From: DAIQNV01 sp036788215
GTDB lineage: Bacteria > Planctomycetota > Phycisphaerae > Phycisphaerales > UBA1924
NCBI GenBank assembly: GCA_036788215.1
Contig: DAIQNV010000102.1
Location: 1-9,089, forward strand
Reading direction: 5' to 3'
DNA length: 9,089 nt
Made by a program: the position numbers and the translations under genes. Positions 1-5,500 of the stretch are shown piece by piece. Each line of letters begins with the position of its first letter. The first letter of the stretch is position 1. The notes under the pieces were generated by a model, which saw only the letters and a list, made by a program, of their open reading frames with translations, did not search any database and had not been told where the DNA came from.

Positions 1-2
1 AG

Positions 3-30
3 AGACGGAGAGACGGAGAGACGAAGTGGG
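3..30 (+). repeat. 8-nt-period tandem array (AGACGGAG type), array 1
   Basis: Two AGACGGAG units (3-10, 11-18) are followed by one AGACGAAG unit (19-26) and a TGGG tail. It touches the window edge, so it may extend further left. The tail runs straight into the start region of the gene at 38. The same unit order, with GGAG units first, a GAAG unit last and then TGG, recurs at 990-1024 and, in CGACGGAG form, at 3469-3503. Confidence 0.85.
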
Positions 31-37
31 GTGATGG

Positions 38-373
38 ATGGAAACGGAGCTTTTCGCGGCGGTGACGCAGTTCGGGGTGGCGGGGCTGATCGGGTGGATG
101 TGGATGGCGGAGCGGCGGGTGGCTTCCGTGCGGGATCGGCAGATCGCCGAGGCGCAGGAGCGGCTGCTGCGCGAGCGGAAGGAGATGGAGATCCTGATCG
201 GCGTCGTGAAGGAGAACACGCGGGCGCTGGCGGGGCTGGAGGAGAGCCAGCGGACCCTGGCCCAGTCGGTCGAGCGGCTGGGGCTCTTCGTGACGGGGGC
301 GGGGCGGCGGATGCGGGGGGATGGGAGCGGGGTCGGGCCGGGGGTGGGGCCGGGGGTGGGGCCGCGGGGGTGA
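38..373 (+). CDS. Small membrane-anchored coiled-coil protein, holin-like architecture
   Basis: The product is 111 aa. Residues about 5-24 form one hydrophobic segment (LFAAVTQFGVAGLIGWMWMA). A long charged helix (about 25-85) follows, rich in Arg, Glu and Gln with heptad-like spacing, suggesting a coiled coil. The tail is a Gly/Val/Pro repeat (VGPG, three copies). A short N-terminal membrane anchor followed by a charged helix resembles small holin-like proteins of the BhlA/UviB kind, but no diagnostic motif was seen and no lysis or phage gene is nearby, so function is unassigned. The ATG at 38 is preceded by a GGGGTG stretch that may act as a weak ribosome site; an overlapping GTG at 31 opens a different frame. 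The lipoprotein gene starts 32 nt downstream, so the two may be co-transcribed. Codons are mostly G-ending, as in other + strand genes here. Confidence 0.65.
   Translation: METELFAAVTQFGVAGLIGWMWMAERRVASVRDRQIAEAQERLLRERKEMEILIGVVKENTRALAGLEESQRTLAQSVERLGLFVTGAGRRMRGDGSGVGPGVGPGVGPRG
331..366 (+). repeat. 12-nt tandem repeat encoding VGPG
   Basis: Three 12-nt units of the form GGTGGGGCCGGG lie end to end (331-342, 343-354, 355-366), the first with one T-to-C-type change and the last ending CGCG. In the reading frame of the gene at 38-373 each unit encodes Val-Gly-Pro-Gly, forming the extreme C-terminus. It is in frame and probably variable in copy number between strains. Confidence 0.8.
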
Positions 374-405
374 GGGCGGCGGGCGGGCGGCGTAAAGTGG
401 TGACG

Positions 406-978
406 ATGCGGCGAGGTGCTTCGATCCTGCGGGCGACGGGCGTGGCGGGTGTGCTGCGGGGGTGCTGCACGCTGGCCTGCCTGTTGGGGCTCGCGGGATG
501 CTTCGGCGAGGAGCCGGTGGTGGTGGACGGGGGGGGCGTGGGGATCGTGGGGTCGCGGACGCCCCTGGGTCCGTTTGCGCCGACGACGATGCGGGTGTTC
601 CCACTGACGAACATCGAGGTGGGCCACGACGGGGTGGCGCGGATCGCCCTGCACCTCGAGCTGCGGGACCGCTGGGGCGACACGGTCAAGGCGACCGGCG
701 GGCTGCGGGTGCGGCTGTACCGGTCGGTCGAGGGCGTGAGCGGGCCGGCGGGGGAGCGGCAGGAGCTGGTGTGGGACGTGGACCTCAACGACCTGGGGCT
801 GAACGCGGCGCTCTTTGACCCCGCGACCCGGACCTACCGCATCGTGCTGGGCGAGCTGCCCCCCTGGGCGGCGGAACGGGCGAGGCGGAGCGGGGTGACG
901 CTGGTGGCGGTCCTGATCACGCGGGATGCGGACGGGGGTGAGGTGTCGCTGAGCGATGTGTATCGGTTGGAGGGGTAG
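406..978 (+). CDS. Predicted lipoprotein, unknown function
   Basis: The product is 190 aa from the ATG at 406. The frame is open much further upstream, but this start gives a classical lipoprotein signal: MRR at the N-terminus, a hydrophobic stretch (about 13-31) and a lipobox L-A-G-C with Cys at residue 32. The mature protein should therefore be lipid-anchored in the outer or cytoplasmic membrane. After a Gly-rich linker (about 40-50), residues 60-190 look like a compact beta-rich domain with the motifs PLTNIEVGHDGVARI and LELRDRWGDTVKATG. I do not recognise the family. Nearby GTG codons at 397 and 400 are possible starts; no strong Shine-Dalgarno site is visible. It follows the coiled-coil gene by 32 nt on the same strand, so an operon is likely. 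Confidence 0.75.
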   Translation: MRRGASILRATGVAGVLRGCCTLACLLGLAGCFGEEPVVVDGGGVGIVGSRTPLGPFAPTTMRVFPLTNIEVGHDGVARIALHLELRDRWGDTVKATGGLRVRLYRSVEGVSGPAGERQELVWDVDLNDLGLNAALFDPATRTYRIVLGELPPWAAERARRSGVTLVAVLITRDADGGEVSLSDVYRLEG

Positions 979-989
979 GGGGCGGGAAG

Positions 990-1024
990 AGACGGAGAGA
1001 TGGAGAGACGGAGAGACGAAGTGG
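990..1024 (+). repeat. 8-nt-period tandem array (AGACGGAG type), array 2
   Basis: Four units, AGACGGAG, AGATGGAG, AGACGGAG and AGACGAAG (990-1021), are followed by TGG. It lies 11 nt after the stop codon of the lipoprotein gene. It has the same orientation and the same GAAG-TGG end as the array at 3-30, so the two arrays bracket the two-gene block 38-978 as direct repeats. Confidence 0.85.
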
Positions 1025-1045
1025 GGGAGTGGTGACGGGGGGAGG

Positions 1046-1068
1046 CACTACCCGCTTCGCGGGTAGTG
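1046..1068. terminator. Perfect 10-bp hairpin, candidate bidirectional terminator
   Basis: CACTACCCGC (1046-1055) and GCGGGTAGTG (1059-1068) are perfect inverted copies separated by TTC, giving a very stable stem with a tight loop. It lies between converging genes (stops at 978 on + and 1190 on -). There is no T-tract on either side, so it is not a canonical intrinsic terminator; it could equally be a REP-like palindrome or an mRNA 3'-end stabiliser. The motif GGCACC follows the hairpin closely. Confidence 0.5.
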
Positions 1069-1086
1069 GCACCGGGCGTCGGTCGT

Positions 1087-1117
1087 CGTGGAGAAATCGC
1101 TGCGCGATGTCTCCACG
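1087..1117. other. Second long hairpin in the intergenic region
   Basis: CGTGGAGA (1087-1094) pairs with TCTCCACG (1110-1117). After one A/G mismatch, ATCGC (1096-1100) pairs with GCGAT (1104-1108) around a TGC loop. It is 18 nt beyond the first hairpin and is again followed by GGCACC. A smaller GGGCT/AGCCC stem lies at 1145-1157. The whole 979-1189 gap therefore holds an 8-nt array and three hairpins and shows no gene. Confidence 0.6.
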
Positions 1118-1189
1118 GCACCCATGGTGGGGGAAGGGGAGGACGGGCTGGGAGCCCATCCCACCGGGGATTGTGACACCCGCCTTCGG

Positions 1190-2572
1190 TCAGTCCTGGA
1201 TCAGGCCCAACTGGCGGTACTTTTCGCGGTACTTGTCGGCGAGGGCGGTCTGCTTGTTAGTGAGGTCGATGTCGCGGCCATCGATGAAGGCGTGCAGGAC
1301 GTGGGTGCGGACCTCGAGGGGGTCGGCGGTGGTGATGATGAGGGTGGCGGACTTGCCGGTTTCGAGGGAGCCATAGTCGCCGGCGACGCCCATGATCTCC
1401 GCGGGGCGGAGGGTGATGGAGCGGAGGGCTTCGGCCCTGTCGAGGCCGAAGCGGGCGGCCATGCCGGCCTCGAAGGGGAGGTTGCGGACGTTGCCGTCGC
1501 GGTCGGCGGTGCCGAGTGCGAACTTGACGCCGGCGTCGTGCAGGCGCTTCGGGAGCGTGTAGGCGTGGTCGTGGGGCTGGTCGGCGCGCTTGGGGAAGGT
1601 GTGGGTGCCATCGAGGATGACGGGGATGTCGTGGCTGTTCAGAAGATCGGCGGCGAGCGGGGCGTCGCGTCCGCCCACGAGGATCATGCGATAGCCCCGC
1701 CCGGCGGTCCAGGTGGCGGCGGCGACGATCTGGTCGTAGTCGTTGGCGGTGATGAGGAGGGGGGCCTGGGCGTTGACGACGGGGCGCATCGCCTCGAGGC
1801 GGAGGTCGACGGGGTGTTCGCTGTTGCTTTCGCGAGCGGCCTGGTAGGCCTCGGCGTCGTCCCAGAGATCGTTGATCTGGCGGACCGCTTCGTCGATGCG
1901 CTTCTGCTGCTCGGCGGCGGGGGTGTCGTTCCACCAGGCGTTGTTGGGTCGCATGCTGGGCCAGTTCATGGCGAGTCCGGCGGTCTTCATGGGGGTGCCG
2001 GCGTTGACCTGCATGTCCTCGTTGGTCCAGCCTTCGAGGCGGATGACGCTGACCTGGCCCGGGACGCGTCCGCCGGTGGGGAAGACGCCCGCGAGGAGGA
2101 CGCCCCCGGAGCGGGCGACGGGGATGAGGGTGGAGTCGGGGTTGACCGCGGTGATGGCCTTGACCTCGGGGGTGACGCCCCCGGTCTCGTTGAAGTCGCG
2201 CGTGGCGCGAACGGCGCCGATCTCGACGAGGCCCAGCTGGGTCTCGGGCGCGAAGAAGCCCGGTGCGATGTGCATGCCCCGGGCGTCGATGACGCGGGTG
2301 TTGGCGCGGGGGCGGGGGGCTCGGTCGGTGGAGCCCAGGTAGGTGATGCGGCCCTGCTCGAAGGCGAGGGCGGCGTTCTCCAGGGTGTCGCCGGAGGCGG
2401 TGTGGATGGTGGCGCCGGTGATGAGGATGGGCTGGGACTGGGGCGGGGCCTTGTGGGTGAGGTCCTGGGCGAGGGAGAGGGGGGAGAGGAGAAGAGCGAG
2501 GAGAGAGACGAAGAGACGGAGAGACGGAGAGACGGAGTGGGGGGTGGGAATGGATTGTGTGTGGTTGTTCAT
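1190..2572 (-). CDS. Exported amidohydrolase-family protein lacking the HxH metal motif
   Basis: The product is 460 aa. The start ATG at 2572 lies 17 nt after the stop of the upstream amidohydrolase, so the two form an operon. Residues 1-35 are a signal peptide: a polar start, a single Arg, the core LFVSLLALLLSPLSLA, and probable cleavage near AQ-D. Part of it is encoded by an 8-nt repeat array. The mature part begins with the usual amidohydrolase beta-sandwich (ILITGATIHTASGDTLENA) and ends with its return strands (GDYGSLETGKSATLIITTADP). The sheet-to-barrel junction, normally PGxxDxHxH, reads APGFFAPETQLGL (residues 103-115), so the first two metal ligands are missing. It may be a non-catalytic or structurally different partner of the larger enzyme. 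An imidazolonepropionase-like label is possible but unproven. Codons are strongly C-ending. Only a purine-rich GAGAGAGAG stretch precedes the start. Confidence 0.85.
   Translation of the reverse strand: MNNHTQSIPTPHSVSPSLRLFVSLLALLLSPLSLAQDLTHKAPPQSQPILITGATIHTASGDTLENAALAFEQGRITYLGSTDRAPRPRANTRVIDARGMHIAPGFFAPETQLGLVEIGAVRATRDFNETGGVTPEVKAITAVNPDSTLIPVARSGGVLLAGVFPTGGRVPGQVSVIRLEGWTNEDMQVNAGTPMKTAGLAMNWPSMRPNNAWWNDTPAAEQQKRIDEAVRQINDLWDDAEAYQAARESNSEHPVDLRLEAMRPVVNAQAPLLITANDYDQIVAAATWTAGRGYRMILVGGRDAPLAADLLNSHDIPVILDGTHTFPKRADQPHDHAYTLPKRLHDAGVKFALGTADRDGNVRNLPFEAGMAARFGLDRAEALRSITLRPAEIMGVAGDYGSLETGKSATLIITTADPLEVRTHVLHAFIDGRDIDLTNKQTALADKYREKYRQLGLIQD
2506..2540 (+). repeat. 8-nt-period tandem array (AGACGGAG type), array 3, inside a signal-peptide coding region
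   Basis: AGACGAAG (2506-2513) and three AGACGGAG units (2514-2537) are followed by TGG. Unlike arrays 1, 2 and 4, the GAAG unit comes first. On the - strand it lies inside the amidohydrolase gene 1190-2572 and encodes about residues 11-22 (HSVSPSLRLFVS), the n-region and start of the hydrophobic core of the signal peptide. Confidence 0.85.
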
Positions 2573-2589
2573 GGCTTTGGTTCTCTCTC

Positions 2590-5500
2590 TCAGCGGTTGT
2601 TCATCTGGTAGTAGATGGCGTGGTTGATGATGCCGCAGCCGCAGTCGCCGGGGCGTGGTGCGTCGGGGTGGTGTCCGGAGCGGAGCTTGTTGAGCATGTA
2701 ATCGGCGAGGATGGCGCGACGGGAGGGGGGTGAGTCGATGCCCTCGCTGCCCTCGGTCTCGTTGGGCGCGGATTCGGTTTCGTCGTCCTTGTCCGCGTCC
2801 TTCTTTGGGTTGGCGAGGATCTTCTGGATGAGTCGCTGGCGTTCGGCGCGGGTGCGCTCCCGGTGCTGGGCGTCCTGTTCGAGGCTGAAGTACTGGCGAC
2901 CGTCGATCCAGGTTTCCTCGCACATGGTGTAGACGGACATGGGGTCGCCGGACCAGACGACGAAGTCGGCGTCCTTGCCCGCTTCGAGGGAGCCGATGCG
3001 GTCGCCGATGCCGAGCTGGATGGCGGGGTTGATGGTGACGAAGCGGAGGGCGTTCTCGGCGTCGATGGTGGGGTCGCCGGAGGCGAAGCCATGCGAGTAG
3101 CGGGTGGCCTTGGCGGCTTCGAGGTTCATGCGTCGGGCGAGTTCGTCGGAGTCGGAGTTGTAGCTGCTGAGTACGCCGGCCTCTGCCTGGAGGGGCCCGG
3201 CGCCGGGGATGGCGTCGACGACCTCGTACTTGAAGGCCCACCAGTCGGAGAAGATGGAGGCGCCGATGGCGTGCTTCTGGACGACTTCGGCGACCTTGTA
3301 GACCTCGAGCCCGTGCTGGAAGGTGCCGATGGTGAAGCCGAAGTCTTCGGCGACGCGGCAGAGCATGAGGATCTCATCCTGGCGGTAGGAGTGGCAGTGG
3401 ACGAGGCGGTCGCCCCGGAGGATTTCGGCGATGGCTTCGAGTTCGAGGTCGCGGCGTGGGGGGGAAAGCGACGGAGCGACGGAGCGACGGAGCGACGAAG
3501 TGGAGGAGGCTAGCCACGAAGCCACGGAGCCACGGAGCCACGAAGGGGTGTGGTTTAGAGTCTCTCGAGGGAGCGGATCAGGGCTTGCAGGACTCGATCC
3601 GTCTCGGCGAGCAGCGACTCGGTCTGTGGGTGTGGTGGCATCAGGTGCATCGTGGTCGCCAGCTCGTACTGTGTTTTGAGTTCCGCCAGCGAGCCTCGTG
3701 CGATCCTGAGGAACCTGAGGTCGTCCGGCAGGCTGTGTCGGGCGTGCCCCTCCGCGATGTTCGACGGTACCGAGACCGCTGCGCGACGCATCTGTTGCGA
3801 GAGCCCGTAGGTCTCTTCCTTCGGCAGAGCCTTCGTCGCGGTGTATGCCGCTCGCGCGAGATCCATCGCTTTCTGCCACGCGATCAGGTCCCGGTAGGTT
3901 TTCACCGAAGGTTCTGGCATCGTTCCCCACCTCCGTGGCTTCGTGGCTTCGTGGCTCCGTGGCTGCGTCGGCCCGCGCGTGCTCGCCCAGCGGCACCCCC
4001 GCGTCCGCCATCCGCCTCATGTACTCCTGCGCCGCGGTGAAGCGGTCGCGGATGATGGTTTCGACGCCCATCCTGGTCTGTGGGTAGCGGCTGGTGTAGT
4101 CGTCGCCCCAGTTGGATTGCTTGACGTTCTCTCCGAGGGCGAACTTGATGCCGGGCTTGGCGCCTTCCATGCGCATGTCGTGGGGGTGGCGGGCGCCCCA
4201 GCGGACTTTGTGGGTCTGGGACTGGCCTCCGATGGGGTTGGCGGAGCCGTGGAGGGAGAGGACGGTGGTGACGCCCATTGCGAGCTGGCGGTACCAGTTG
4301 ATGGCTGAGGGGTCGAGGGAGTCTCCGATGCGGACCTCGGCGGTGATGGCCTGGCCTGCTTCGTTGACGCCGAAGCGGAAGAGTGAGGTGTGGGAGTGGG
4401 CGTCGACGAGGCCCGGGGTGATGTGCTTGCCTTCGGCGTTGATCACGGTCGCGCCGCGGGGGCGCGCGGGGGCGCCGCGGGCGGGGCCGGCGTACTGGAT
4501 CTTGCCCCCGGAGATGATGAGGGTGCCGTTCTCGACGATGCCTTGGGGGCCGGAGGTCCAGAGGGTGGCGTTGGTGTAGACGACGGACTGCTGGTCGGGG
4601 AGTTCCGCGACCGCGTAGGGGCCGAAGGGGTAGCCCGGGAGGTCCGGGATCTCGGCGGTCTTCGTGTCGTCGTCCTTCTTGTCGGCGTCGTCTTCCTTGG
4701 CGTCGGCGACGGCCTCGTCGCGGGTGGCGGTCCACTGGAAGGGCTCGGTGGAGGGGTTGATGCCGGTGCCGCGGAGGGTGCCGTCGGGGTTGAGGGCGCC
4801 GGACATGATGTAGACGCCCGAACCATCTTCGGTGTTGGCATCGTCGTCGTCGACGAGGAAGCTGATGCGGTTGCCCTGGATCTCGACCTTGCGGGCGTCG
4901 TTGGTGCTGGCGTCTTCGCCTTCGGTGGTGGGGCCTTCGGTGACCTTGATCTTGGCCTTGCCCTCGGCGGAGCCGGTGACCTCAAAGGTCATGGTGAAGG
5001 TGGGGCTGTTCCTCGGGCCGACGACGAGGGTCCAGTCGCCATCGAAGTCGATGCCCTTGCGGTCGGCGAGGCGGTGGTGGCGTCCGTTGATGAAGAGGTC
5101 GTGGCGCTTGGCGTCCTTGTCGAAGACGGGGGCGGAGGTGACGAGGATGTTGGCGGCCTTGCCCTCTTCGATGGTGCCCAGGGTGCCCGAGACGCCCAGG
5201 ATCTCGGCGGGAAGGGTGGTGAGCATGGCCAGGGCGTCCTTTTCGGAGAGCCCGGCGTCGATGGCCTTTCGGAGGTTGTCGAAGAACTTCTGGCCCTTGG
5301 GCAGTTCGGAGGTCGTGAGGGCGGCGGTGATGCCGGCGCCGACGATGCGGGCGGGGTTGGCGGGTGCGTGCTCCCACTCGAGCATCGCTTCGAGTTCGAT
5401 GTCCTCCGCCTTGCCCACGGTGGAGACATCGGGCTGCCTGGGGAATCGGAGCGGGAGGACGACGGAGAAGGAGTTGGCCTGGGCCTCACGCTTGAGGGCG

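Larger units (their letters stand above)
3469..3964 (-). mobile_element. IVP cassette: four-helix-bundle gene between inverted 8-nt arrays, inserted in a coding gene
   Basis: The cassette comprises the inverted arms 3512-3545 and 3931-3964, the complete IVP gene 3555-3920, and an adjoining CGACGGAG array at 3469-3503. It splits the large amidohydrolase between a normal-looking helix ending EYMRRMADAGVPL and the conserved restart PPRRDLELEAI. The arms are 34 nt long and match at 30 positions as inverted copies. In the - strand transcript two of the four differences become G-U pairs, so 32 of 34 positions can pair. There is no transposase and no clear target duplication. Known 23S rRNA intervening sequences have a similar plan (terminal stem, IVP-family ORF). 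That this is a mobile unit is inference from position, inverted ends and foreign codon use. Confidence 0.55.

Noticed and set aside
31..405. Upstream extension of the lipoprotein frame
   Set aside because: It overlaps the coiled-coil gene in another frame, has a low-complexity Gly/Arg/Ala composition, and would bury the lipoprotein signal.
1088..2611. Long + strand open frame of 507 codons
   Set aside because: It is the antisense shadow of the second amidohydrolase, Gly/Val/Asp-rich with no family resemblance.
3555..3920. Diversity-generating retroelement (Avd-like protein)
   Set aside because: The fold family is shared, but there is no reverse transcriptase, template repeat or variable repeat. 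The flanking arrays are not such repeats.
3469..3964. CRISPR array or similar spaced-repeat system
   Set aside because: Units are 8 nt and contiguous with no spacers, and no cas-like gene is in the window.
3440..3990. Target-site duplication flanking the cassette
   Set aside because: Only short GC-rich similarities (such as GCGT-GG) occur on both sides, no more than expected by chance at this base composition.
3426..4030. Assembly chimera or pseudogene break at the cassette
   Set aside because: The host frame is continuous and the conserved protein segments resume correctly on both sides. Read-level data would still be needed to exclude an assembly error fully.
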